From Ilumatobacteraceae bacterium (lineage in GTDB: Bacteria; Actinomycetota; Acidimicrobiia; Acidimicrobiales; Ilumatobacteraceae): 9,442 nucleotides of DNA. The notes under the pieces were generated by a model. That model had not been told where the DNA came from and did not search any database. It saw only the letters and a list, made by a program, of their open reading frames with translations. The translations under genes and the position numbers were made by a program. The DNA lies in the NCBI GenBank assembly GCA_023257035.1, contig JALRDI010000179.1, positions 1 to 9,442 of the forward strand. The letters are read 5' to 3'. Positions 1 through 6,388 of this stretch are shown one piece after another. The first letter of the stretch is position 1. Each line of letters starts with the position of its first letter.

Positions 1-1460
1 GCAGTTGCGCTGTTGTCGATTACGTTAGCCACGAGTTCTGCAGTGCCGCGTAACGGATCGTCCATTGGAACCCGCCGCAATGGATCAGTACCTATGTCAA
101 AGACCATTGAGTCCCAATTCGCTGCGATGACCTCATTCCCGAATCGCTCCACGCATCGCCCCCTGAAATATGCACGGGTGCTTTCCGGCGGTTGGGTTTT
201 GGCGTGGTCAACTTCAAGATCGCTAACAAGAGAAATGAGACCACACCGCGCGGCAAGTCCTTTCGACGGCCTCATATCGTGATACTGCAGGTCAATCGCT
301 CGGAGGGCGGCTGACCCGGGAGCAAGTTGATGACGGTTTGCATAGGCGTCAATTAGTCGTTGTTTAGCCACCCAGTCGACTCGATCTGCCACCGATGCCG
401 GATCACTTTCGAGTCCAGCCAGCATGCTCTCCCAGTGATGAAGCGCAAGAGTGCAGTCAGCCACCCCGACTGCTTCTCCCCCGGTTCGTTCAACCCAATT
501 TCGCGCGATTTCGTAGAGTTGCCACTGCACCTCGATGGCCCGAACGGTTGTGCCCTCGTAGGTGGAAATCGCAACTTTCAAGCTTGGGTCATGACTTACT
601 TGGGTGATAGCTCGAACCGGAGTTGCGAGCGCAGGCATTTCCATCGCCGGGTCGTCTTCAACAGCTGCGAGGAGCATTGCAGTCGAAGCAACTTTGACGA
701 ACGTTGCAACCTCTGACATGTTGGCATCGCCCGCAATGACATGGAGCCTCCGATACTTGGACGCGTCACAATGAGGTTCATCGCGAGTGTTCACAATCGG
801 CCGGCGAACAGTGGTTTCGAGGCCGACTTCCTCCTCAAAGAAGTCAGCTCGTTGCGAGAGCTGGAATCCAACTGAGTTCCATGGCATGCCAGGGAACTCG
901 CAGCCGACCTTTCCTGCTCCAGCGAATACCTGTCTGGTGACGAAATGTGCCATCACCGCCGAAATCACTTTCCCAAATGGCAGTGCTCTGTCGACGAGAT
1001 AATTCTCGTGACAGCCGTATGAGTTTCCCTTGCCATCAGAGTTGTTTTTGTGAACGAGAAGTTCCGCCCCATCTGGAACAAGGAGTTGGGCGGCGCTGAG
1101 TGACTCGCGGACAATCTCCTCTCCTGCACGGTCCCACACAACGGCTTCTCGTGGCGTCCGAACCTCAGGAGTTGACATCTCTGGATGCGCATGATCGACG
1201 TAGTACCGAGCTCCGTTTGTGAGAACTGCGTTTACTGGGGCGTACTCAAGTTCGGGGTCAAACTCGTATGGGTCAAGAGGATCAGGTGAGCGGGCGTCCC
1301 GTCTCGGGTCTTCGGCGATGAGATCGAATGCGACTTGCTCTTGGGCAGCCCCGGTATAGGCATTGATCAACAGAGCTGACGCGGTGACCGGATTGTTGTC
1401 TGCTCCCCGAACAAGGATCCCGTACTCAGTTTCGAGACCGCATACCTTTGGCACGGCCAT
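1..1460 (-). CDS. dop: Dop, Pup deamidase/depupylase (3' end cut by window edge)
   Basis: Dop converts the C-terminal Gln of Pup to Glu and also removes Pup from tagged proteins. It belongs to the glutamine-synthetase-like carboxylate-amine ligase fold and uses ATP and Mg. My translation from the ATG at 1458-1460 gives 486 residues without a stop, against about 500 for the family, so only a short C-terminus is missing. Visible landmarks are the metal-binding start GLETEYG (8-14), the NGARYYVDHAHPE stretch at 82-94 with the catalytic Asp at 89, HKNNSDGKG (137-145) followed by SYGCHENY, and RLHVIAGDANMSE near 239-251. The segment at 46-62 with DPRRDAR matches the Dop-specific loop that the Pup ligase PafA lacks, which is why I call Dop rather than PafA. 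The start lies 3 bases after the arc stop and has no clear Shine-Dalgarno sequence, suggesting translational coupling. pup and the 20S genes would be expected further left, outside the window. Confidence 0.93.
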   Translation of the reverse strand, partial: MAVPKVCGLETEYGILVRGADNNPVTASALLINAYTGAAQEQVAFDLIAEDPRRDARSPDPLDPYEFDPELEYAPVNAVLTNGARYYVDHAHPEMSTPEVRTPREAVVWDRAGEEIVRESLSAAQLLVPDGAELLVHKNNSDGKGNSYGCHENYLVDRALPFGKVISAVMAHFVTRQVFAGAGKVGCEFPGMPWNSVGFQLSQRADFFEEEVGLETTVRRPIVNTRDEPHCDASKYRRLHVIAGDANMSEVATFVKVASTAMLLAAVEDDPAMEMPALATPVRAITQVSHDPSLKVAISTYEGTTVRAIEVQWQLYEIARNWVERTGGEAVGVADCTLALHHWESMLAGLESDPASVADRVDWVAKQRLIDAYANRHQLAPGSAALRAIDLQYHDMRPSKGLAARCGLISLVSDLEVDHAKTQPPESTRAYFRGRCVERFGNEVIAANWDSMVFDIGTDPLRRVPMDDPLRGTAELVANVIDNSAT

Positions 1461-1463
1461 TAT

Positions 1464-3158
1464 CTACAGGTACTGCCCGGTTTGTGTCCGCTCGATCGCT
1501 CGCCCACCACCTGCTGGACCAGCTTCGCGATCGACGAGCGTTCGGATGAAGACAATTCTTTCGCCTTTTCGGCCTGACACCTTCGCCCAATCATCTGGAT
1601 TTGTCGTGTTCGGCAGGTCCTCATGTTCGATGAATTCAGAGCGCACGGCGTCAATCAAGTCACCGGAGGACACTCCTCGTTCTCCTCCAGCGATGACGCG
1701 CTTGATTGCCGATTTCTTGGCACGCCTCACAATATTTTCAATCATCGCCCCCGAGGCAAAGTCCTTGAAGTACAACACCTCTTTGTCGCCATTTGCATAC
1801 GTCACTTCAAGGAATCTGTTGATGTCGTCGGTGCGATACATCTCATCGACCGCGGCATCAACCATAAGGTCGATTGACTCGCCCTCACCGATCGGTATTT
1901 CGTCATTGAGGTACCTCAAGAACACCTGTCGAGCTGCGACTGCATCGGGCCGGTCGATTCTGATCTTCACGTCAAGACGGCCAGGTCGAAGAATCGCCGG
2001 ATCGATGAGATCCTCACGGTTCGTCGCTCCAATGACGATCACGTTTTCAAGCCCTTCGACACCGTCGATTTCGGCGAGCAACTGTGGCACAACAGTGGAC
2101 TCCATGTCCGAGGACACGCCGGTTCCTCGGGTGCGGAACATCGAGTCCATCTCATCGAAGAACACGATGACTGGCCAACCTTCATCACTCTTTTCTCGTG
2201 CTCGCTCAAAGACCAGCCGAATCTGCCGTTCGGTCTCGCCAACATATTTGTTGAGCAATTCCGGGCCTTTGATGTTGACGAAGTAGCTCCGTCCTTTGTC
2301 CTCACCAATTGCAGAAGCCACCTTCTTCGCCAAGCTGTTTGCGACAGCTTTTGCAATGAGCGTCTTGCCGCATCCAGGCGGCCCATAAAGAAGAATTCCC
2401 TTCGGCGCAGGCAGACGGTGCTCGGCGAAAAGGTCTGCGTGAAGGAACGGAAGCTCAACTGCGTCTGCAATTTCGGCAATCTGGCGGTCAAGCCCACCGA
2501 TGTCGTCGTAGGTGACATCAGGAACAACTTCAAGTAATAGTTCGTCGACATCAGGTCGCCCGAGGACTTCCAACACAAGGGCAGAGCGGGTATCGATTCG
2601 CACCCGATCGCCGACCCTGAGCCTGGTTCCGCGCAAGCCATCGCTCAGGGTGCAGACAGCGTCCTCGTCAGCACGTGCAGTCACCACCACCCGAATTCCA
2701 TCATCAAGTAGTTCACGGATGGTTCCGATGTCGCCAACGGTGTCAGAGCTCCGGACACCAATAATGACCATCGCTTCGTTGAGGGTTACTTCAGCGCCGG
2801 CCACAACGTCGGCTGGGTCAACGTCAGGGCCCACCGTGACACGGAATTTGCGACCGGTCGAAAGAACGTCAAAACTGCCATCGTCATTCTGCAGAAGTAC
2901 GACTCCGTAGGTGTTTGGAGTTGCGGTGAGACGCTCGATGTCGTCGCGAAGAGATTCGATCTGTTCTTTGGCTTCGCGAAGGGTGCCGCTCAAACGTTCA
3001 TTTCTTGAGATTGACCCCGCAAGTTCGCCCTTCAACTCGATGACTCTGGCTTCAAGGGCACGGATTCGATGGGACGGTTCCGCAACACGCTCCTTGAGAC
3101 GCTCAACTTCGGCCGTTAAACGATCGATCTCAGCCAACGGTTCTGAATGATCTTCCAA
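1464..3158 (-). CDS. arc: Proteasome-associated AAA+ ATPase (Mpa/ARC)
   Basis: This is the 564-residue hexameric unfoldase that recruits pupylated proteins and threads them into the 20S proteasome in the cytoplasm. Residues about 8-78 form a heptad-rich coiled coil that in Mpa binds Pup. Residues about 82-205 fit the tandem OB interdomain. The AAA module follows, with Walker A GPPGCGKT (259-266), pore loop KYVG (304-307), Walker B IVFFDEMD (331-338), sensor 1 GATN (377-380) and RPGR (391-394) at the arginine-finger position. The C-terminus is Gly-Gln-Tyr-Leu, the motif that docks into the 20S alpha ring, so the gene is complete and probably proteasome-linked. The start is a TTG (3156-3158), chosen because AGGAGG lies 5 bases upstream and the coiled coil begins directly after it. 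It is the first gene of the arc-dop pair and diverges from the ferredoxin gene. Confidence 0.96.
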   Translation of the reverse strand: MEDHSEPLAEIDRLTAEVERLKERVAEPSHRIRALEARVIELKGELAGSISRNERLSGTLREAKEQIESLRDDIERLTATPNTYGVVLLQNDDGSFDVLSTGRKFRVTVGPDVDPADVVAGAEVTLNEAMVIIGVRSSDTVGDIGTIRELLDDGIRVVVTARADEDAVCTLSDGLRGTRLRVGDRVRIDTRSALVLEVLGRPDVDELLLEVVPDVTYDDIGGLDRQIAEIADAVELPFLHADLFAEHRLPAPKGILLYGPPGCGKTLIAKAVANSLAKKVASAIGEDKGRSYFVNIKGPELLNKYVGETERQIRLVFERAREKSDEGWPVIVFFDEMDSMFRTRGTGVSSDMESTVVPQLLAEIDGVEGLENVIVIGATNREDLIDPAILRPGRLDVKIRIDRPDAVAARQVFLRYLNDEIPIGEGESIDLMVDAAVDEMYRTDDINRFLEVTYANGDKEVLYFKDFASGAMIENIVRRAKKSAIKRVIAGGERGVSSGDLIDAVRSEFIEHEDLPNTTNPDDWAKVSGRKGERIVFIRTLVDREAGPAGGGRAIERTQTGQYL

Positions 3159-3313
3159 TGTCGCCTCCTCTCAGTGCGATCATCATCCCACACGAATTGA
3201 AATCTTTCATCCACGAACCTGCGAATTGACTGCGGAAGAACTATGAATGATTAACACTTGAGCGTTACACTTTCTCGCAGAAGGTATTCGACTTTTACTA
3301 AGGAGCCCCGACC
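3159..3313. promoter_or_regulatory. Divergent spacer between arc and the ferredoxin gene
   Basis: These 155 bases separate two divergent starts and should hold both promoters. On the plus strand TACACT at 3266-3271 fits the loose actinobacterial -10 pattern (TAnnnT). It would give a leader of about 35 bases to the ferredoxin ATG, but no good -35 sits at the right distance. TTGAGC (3258-3263) and TTGACT (3226-3231) are -35-like hexamers without well-spaced partners. The ferredoxin ribosome site AAGGAG is at 3300-3305. The octamer CGAATTGA occurs twice (3193-3200 and 3222-3229). No terminator or structured RNA was seen. The promoter assignments are tentative. Confidence 0.35.
3164..3169 (-). 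promoter_or_regulatory. Shine-Dalgarno site fixing the TTG start of arc
   Basis: A perfect AGGAGG on the minus strand is separated by five bases (CGACA) from the TTG at 3156-3158. No ATG is placed nearby to compete, so this site decides the non-ATG start. Confidence 0.8.
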
Positions 3314-3559
3314 ATGAAGGTTTGGATTGACCAAGATCTCTGCACCGGCGACGGACTTTGCGAAGAAATCGCACCGGACGTGTTCGCATTGCTGGACGAT
3401 GGTCTCGCTTACGTGAAAGAGGGCGACAAGATTTTTGCTGAGGCCAAAGGCAACCCACAAGGTGCCGATGGAATGGCCGAATTTGCTGACAGCCAGCTTG
3501 ATGGTGTGGTTGAGTCAGCCGAAGAGTGCCCTGGCGAGTGCATCTACATCGAGCCCTGA
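3314..3559 (+). CDS. Small ferredoxin with a CxxDxxC cluster motif
   Basis: This 81-residue acidic protein has the layout of single-cluster 3Fe-4S/4Fe-4S ferredoxins: Cys10 and Cys16 in an N-terminal CxxDxxC segment, the family-typical stretch APDVFALLDDG (20-30), and Cys72 followed by Pro near the C-terminus. It would carry electrons in the cytoplasm, for example to cytochrome P450s or oxidoreductases; no partner is encoded here. The residue midway between Cys10 and Cys16, which is Cys in 4Fe-4S proteins, is Asp13. An Asp here can serve as the fourth ligand, as in Pyrococcus furiosus ferredoxin, so the cluster type cannot be settled from sequence. A fourth cysteine, Cys76, sits in CPGEC. AAGGAG lies 8 bases before the ATG. 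The stop is 2 bases from the convergent trmI stop. The gene runs against all its neighbours. Confidence 0.88.
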   Translation: MKVWIDQDLCTGDGLCEEIAPDVFALLDDGLAYVKEGDKIFAEAKGNPQGADGMAEFADSQLDGVVESAEECPGECIYIEP

Positions 3560-3561
3560 GT

Positions 3562-4404
3562 TCAGTCGTCGTGTAAATCTGCGGCTTCGGCCGCTTCGGC
3601 TTCCTCTTGTTGCCGTTTCTCCCCCTTACCGAGGAACCGCCCGGCTGTAAGAAAGCCGGTGTGGGCAACCATTCGATGGTCAGGACGAACGGCTTGACCG
3701 TCAATGTGCCAACCTCGATGCAGTACCTCGATTGTCCTGGTATCTAGCCATCGCCCTTTCATCTGCTCGCGAGTTTGTGCAGCCTGAGTGATCGACGGCG
3801 TGTACGCGACGAGGATGCCTCCGGGTCGCAGCACTTTCTCGGCATGAGGAACCACGTTCCACGGCTCCGGAAGGTCGAGAACGACTCTGTCGAACGGGCC
3901 GTCTGCGGGATCAATCCCTTTGTATGCGTCACCAATTTTGACGTTATAGCGGTCGAGCACTTCTTCGCCAAGGAATGACACCACATTCGCTTTTGCCCGA
4001 TTTGCGAAATCTTCTCGAATTTCGTAGCCGGTGATGTCTGCACCCCATCGCAGCATCGTCATCGACAATGCTCCTGATCCAACTCCACTCTCTAAGACTT
4101 TCACTCCAGGAGAAATATCCGCCAGCACGCAGATTGGCGCGAGATCTTTGGGGTAAATCACCTGCGCACCACGGGGCATCTCGAGAACAAAGTCCTCGAG
4201 TGTTGGCCGAAGCACCGTATATTCCGCCCCGTGTGTACTTCGCACTACCGTCCCCTCAACCACGGCAACGACATCAGCGTGTGGCACAAAGCCTGCATGG
4301 CTATGGAACTCACCACCTTCAACTAATTCCACGAGATAACGACGCCGCTTTTTGTCGAGCAGCAGGACGCGTTCTCCGTAATTGAACATTTGATTAGTTG
4401 CCAT
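3562..4404 (-). CDS. trmI: tRNA (adenine-58-N1)-methyltransferase TrmI
   Basis: This enzyme uses S-adenosylmethionine to methylate A58 in the T-loop of tRNA, normally as a homotetramer. The 280-residue length equals that of the mycobacterial TrmI. An N-terminal beta domain (about 1-95, with GERVLLLDKK at 10-19) leads into the Rossmann methyltransferase domain: motif I VLESGVGSGALS (103-114), an acidic ribose-binding segment YEIRED (127-132), GDA (158-160), and the catalytic motif DLPEPW (177-182). The C-terminus (about 264-280) is a low-complexity Glu/Ala-rich tail. The frame is open upstream to 4497, but I place the start at the ATG 4402-4404 because GGGGGA lies six bases ahead of it and the extra 31 residues would only overlap ttuA. 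The gene overlaps the end of ttuA by 11 bases, so the two are probably co-translated. Confidence 0.93.
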   Translation of the reverse strand: MATNQMFNYGERVLLLDKKRRRYLVELVEGGEFHSHAGFVPHADVVAVVEGTVVRSTHGAEYTVLRPTLEDFVLEMPRGAQVIYPKDLAPICVLADISPGVKVLESGVGSGALSMTMLRWGADITGYEIREDFANRAKANVVSFLGEEVLDRYNVKIGDAYKGIDPADGPFDRVVLDLPEPWNVVPHAEKVLRPGGILVAYTPSITQAAQTREQMKGRWLDTRTIEVLHRGWHIDGQAVRPDHRMVAHTGFLTAGRFLGKGEKRQQEEAEAAEAADLHDD

Positions 4405-5383
4405 CTTGGCTCCCCCATTGGGCATCGAACATTTTGCGAGCTTTTTTATTGAGCACCATTCTGACGGGAATTGACTCATGTCCAGATGCCGAGTCAACTA
4501 GACGACAGAATGCACAAGGTTGTTCAGCACTCGCAGAGGGCGCCCCGCACATCGGACACGAACTCGGCGCATCTACCACTGCAGTCTGTTCAATGACCGG
4601 ACGCATTCGGTCGAGAAATCCGAGGTAGAACGACGCTTTGGTCCCAGGCGAAGCGGCGTCGAGAGTATTCAAAGCTTCCTTGTACGCGATGTGCTTGTTC
4701 CCAAGCGCCATCGGGCATTCTTCGACGACGTAGTCAATGCCTCGCACTACACACCAGGCAGCCATTTCTCGCTCGGTCAGGCGCACGAGCGGTTTTACTT
4801 TCTTGCCAAAGCCATTTCCGGCAGACAACACGGGGGCTTGCCGCCTGAGGTACTCGACGTCCCAGCGAAGCGTATTTCCGAAAAGGACGGCCGCTTCGTC
4901 ATCGAGATTGTGACCTGTTGCGAGCACGTCGTAACCCTCACGCTTGGCTACCTCATCGAAAATGTGCCGCTTGGATAGTCCACACGCTGAACACGGGCTT
5001 CTACCTGTCACACCGGCAGCAGTTGGAATATCGAATCCGTGCTCGTTGCGAATGTCAACTTCGATGAGCTTCAACCCGCGATCGGCCGCAAATCGTCGCG
5101 TGATCACTCCGCTTTCATCGCTGTATTCCCCAATTCCCAGACCGATGTAGAGGCCATCTGCCTGATAGCCCTCTTCCACCAACATGTCCCAGAGCGCAAG
5201 AGAGTCTTTACCACCTGAGACTGCGACGAGAACGCGATCATCGCGGGAGAGCATCTCGAAATCCGAAATCGCCTTTGAGAGCTGACGGCGACAGAGCTGA
5301 ATGAAGTGCTCACTACAGAAGTTGGCGTTATGACGAGGCAGATCGATAACCGCTGGCTCTCCACAGGACCGACACTTTGACAT
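4394..5383 (-). CDS. ttuA: TtuA-type tRNA 2-thiouridine synthetase (T-loop U54)
   Basis: This is an ATP-pyrophosphatase-fold enzyme that adenylates a tRNA uridine and replaces O2 with sulfur, taking sulfur from a thiocarboxylated carrier. Of 329 residues, the first about 30 form a zinc site (Cys4, Cys7, Cys23, His26). The PP-loop SGGKDS is at 56-61. Cys131 and Cys134 (PCSAC), with Cys223 (EEC), match the three cysteines that hold the 4Fe-4S cluster in Thermus TtuA. A second zinc site is formed by Cys276, Cys279, Cys290 and Cys293. The two zinc sites and the C-terminal extension separate TtuA/Ncs6 from plain TtcA. I prefer the ATG at 5381-5383, six bases after AGGAGG; an in-frame GTG lies one codon upstream. 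The sulfur-carrier gene ends immediately before it, which supports TtuA over other PP-loop enzymes. Ncs6-like action on anticodon U34 is the main alternative. Confidence 0.88.
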   Translation of the reverse strand: MSKCRSCGEPAVIDLPRHNANFCSEHFIQLCRRQLSKAISDFEMLSRDDRVLVAVSGGKDSLALWDMLVEEGYQADGLYIGLGIGEYSDESGVITRRFAADRGLKLIEVDIRNEHGFDIPTAAGVTGRSPCSACGLSKRHIFDEVAKREGYDVLATGHNLDDEAAVLFGNTLRWDVEYLRRQAPVLSAGNGFGKKVKPLVRLTEREMAAWCVVRGIDYVVEECPMALGNKHIAYKEALNTLDAASPGTKASFYLGFLDRMRPVIEQTAVVDAPSSCPMCGAPSASAEQPCAFCRLVDSASGHESIPVRMVLNKKARKMFDAQWGSQDGN

Positions 5384-5385
5384 CA

Positions 5386-5580
5386 CTACCCTCCTGAAAT
5401 CACCGGGCGGAGTTCAACGGTGTCATGCTCATTGAGGATGGTGTCCGATGGGACGAGTGTGCCGTTACAGATGACGATGTATCCCTCCGGAGCGAAGCCA
5501 AGCTCGAGCAAAATTGCCCGAGCGGGCCTTCCGCCTCTGACTTCAACTTCGCGCAATGGCTGGCGCAGCCGAATGATCAA
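5386..5580 (-). CDS. ttuB: ThiS/MoaD/TtuB-like beta-grasp sulfur carrier ending in Gly-Gly
   Basis: This 64-residue protein has the size and pattern of the ubiquitin-fold sulfur carriers: two opening beta strands (MIIRLRQ and REVEVRGG), a helix (ARAILLELG), a strand with ICNGTLV, and a final strand VELRPVISGG ending in the di-glycine that is adenylated and thiocarboxylated by an E1-like enzyme. Its direct pairing with the TtuA gene makes the TtuB role, sulfur donor for tRNA thiolation, the best guess. ThiS or MoaD cannot be excluded on sequence alone, but no thiamine or molybdopterin genes are present. The start is a TTG (5578-5580): the only codon between it and an in-frame stop (TAG, 5584-5586) is GCG. 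The TTG overlaps the TGA of the preceding gene. No E1/MoeB-like activating enzyme or JAMM protease is in the window. Confidence 0.83.
   Translation of the reverse strand: MIIRLRQPLREVEVRGGRPARAILLELGFAPEGYIVICNGTLVPSDTILNEHDTVELRPVISGG
5390..5395 (-). promoter_or_regulatory. ttuA Shine-Dalgarno site embedded in the Gly-Gly codons of ttuB
   Basis: The last codons of the sulfur carrier (TCA GGA GGG, then TAG) contain AGGAGG on the minus strand, six bases before the ttuA ATG. The same bases therefore encode the functional di-glycine tail and the ribosome-binding site of the partner enzyme. Confidence 0.8.
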
Positions 5581-5789
5581 CGCCTACCGCCACGTCGAAC
5601 TGAAAGCGACATTGAAGTTCCTGGCCGCATTTTCACTCGGCGAACCGTTTCAGGCTGTCGACCAATTGTTCGCTTCGTTCCGCGAACCACGAGCATCCCT
5701 ACAGCAAGCGACCTAAACACTGAGCTACCACCCCAGAACCCGCGGCGTATTGATGTCTTGACTAAACGGTCGACAAATTGACGGCGCAT
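5577..5789 (-). CDS. Small basic protein of unknown function (70 aa)
   Basis: From the ATG at 5787-5789 this encodes a 70-residue, strongly basic protein (many Arg and Lys, almost no acidic residues). It has a Gly-rich, mildly hydrophobic centre (about 17-36, with FWGGSSVFRSLAVGM) and a C-terminal segment PETVRRVKMRPGTSMSLSVRR. I recall similar short proteins in actinobacteria with a Gly/Ser turn, a hydrophobic stretch and a closing PE...LRPG pattern, but I know no function. A TTG at 5796-5798 is an alternative start. There is no clear Shine-Dalgarno sequence, so translation may depend on the gene upstream, which ends 12 bases before. Its TGA overlaps the TTG start of the sulfur carrier (TTGA), a coupling arrangement that supports both genes. 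It may associate with the membrane through the central segment. Confidence 0.65.
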   Translation of the reverse strand: MRRQFVDRLVKTSIRRGFWGGSSVFRSLAVGMLVVRGTKRTIGRQPETVRRVKMRPGTSMSLSVRRGGRR

Positions 5790-5801
5790 GATGGTCAAGT
5801 T

Positions 5802-6017
5802 TCAGAGCCGTCGGATGTCGATAATCGCTGATTTTTTGCGACCCGAACGTCGACCGAGGAGATACGCAACTACTGCAACGGCCACACCGATTGCCACACC
5901 GATGGTGACAATCGTTTGACGGCGATCTTCAATTTGTCCACGGAGACTGTTCTGAAACGATCCCAGGGTCGACTCGAGTTCGTCGCGATCAGTGGTTGAC
6001 TCTTGTGTTCCGCTCAT
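5802..6017 (-). CDS. Small single-pass membrane protein (71 aa)
   Basis: The protein has a polar, acidic N-terminal part (1-33, possibly helical, with DRDELESTLGSF), one transmembrane helix (about 36-54, rich in Val, Ile, Ala and Gly), and a basic tail with GRRSGRKK followed by IIDIRRL. The positive-inside rule places the tail in the cytoplasm and the N-terminus outside. The function is unknown. The length and the basic juxtamembrane motif recall actinobacterial small membrane proteins. The ATG overlaps the TGA of the upstream two-helix protein (ATGA at 6014-6017), and GGAAGTGA provides a plausible ribosome site about 6 bases upstream. Cotranscription with the membrane protein before it is therefore likely. 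Confidence 0.78.
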   Translation of the reverse strand: MSGTQESTTDRDELESTLGSFQNSLRGQIEDRRQTIVTIGVAIGVAVAVVAYLLGRRSGRKKSAIIDIRRL

Positions 6018-6388
6018 TTTGAATCACTTCCTCGATCACGGTCGGTAAATAACTCAGTCCTGTTGATTCGCTGCAATGTTGCGACAAGAACTACGACACC
6101 AACTACAAGCACAACCAGGTATGGCAGCCACGAAAGTCGCGAGTCCGCCGCAGCGATACCCGAGAACTCGGTTTGGAGCAGGCGCAGAATGCCGAGCAGC
6201 CCGAGAGCGACTCCTCCACCTATTAGGACTCCTCCCGCAAGACCGAAGATGAGCCAGCGACCAGCCCCAGAGAGCGGATGGAGCAACTGCCCCTTGACAT
6301 ACGACGTCAACGAGTCGATGACGGCGTCAATTGATGCCGGCCTCGCACGCTTCTCACGTGACTCACTCGCAGGTCGTTTGAACTTCAC
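6014..6388 (-). CDS. Two-helix membrane protein, holin-superfamily-III-like
   Basis: This 124-residue protein has a basic N-terminus (1-18), an amphipathic stretch (about 20-40, IDAVIDSLTSYVKGQL), two transmembrane helices (about 45-70 and 88-106) and a polar charged tail. The pattern resembles the actinobacterial membrane proteins annotated as phage holin family or DUF1469, which are chromosomal genes of unclear role rather than phage lysis genes. No phage genes are near. The start is the GTG at 6386-6388, with AGGAA seven bases upstream. That ribosome site lies in the loop of a perfect 6-bp inverted repeat (see 6390-6405). It is the first gene of the minus-strand run leading to ttuB, ttuA and trmI and diverges from the malic enzyme gene. 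The family assignment is tentative; the gene itself is well supported by its overlap with the next one. Confidence 0.75.
   Translation of the reverse strand: MKFKRPASESREKRARPASIDAVIDSLTSYVKGQLLHPLSGAGRWLIFGLAGGVLIGGGVALGLLGILRLLQTEFSGIAAADSRLSWLPYLVVLVVGVVVLVATLQRINRTELFTDRDRGSDSK

Noticed and set aside
1363..2286. Plus-strand open frame of 307 codons
   Set aside because: It lies antisense to the arc AAA domain and dop start, has a Ser/Arg-rich composition typical of reverse-strand shadows, and shows no family motif.
2039..2641. Minus-strand open frame of 200 codons inside arc
   Set aside because: It is an out-of-frame reading of arc; the true frame carries Walker A, Walker B and the C-terminal GQYL.
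3193..3229. Direct repeat CGAATTGA as an operator
   Set aside because: Two copies of 8 bases with no symmetry are weak evidence; no known regulator site is recognised.
3574..3612. Repetitive GC-rich stretch near the 3' end of trmI
   Set aside because: It is explained by Glu/Ala-rich coding (a low-complexity tail), not by a DNA repeat element.
4405..4497. Upstream extension of trmI to an earlier start
   Set aside because: The extra 31 residues overlap ttuA and are not part of the TrmI family length; the ATG at 4402-4404 has a good ribosome site.
6014..6388. Prophage remnant suggested by the holin-like protein
   Set aside because: No other phage genes, integrase or attachment sites are nearby, and the gene is tightly packed in a chromosomal operon.
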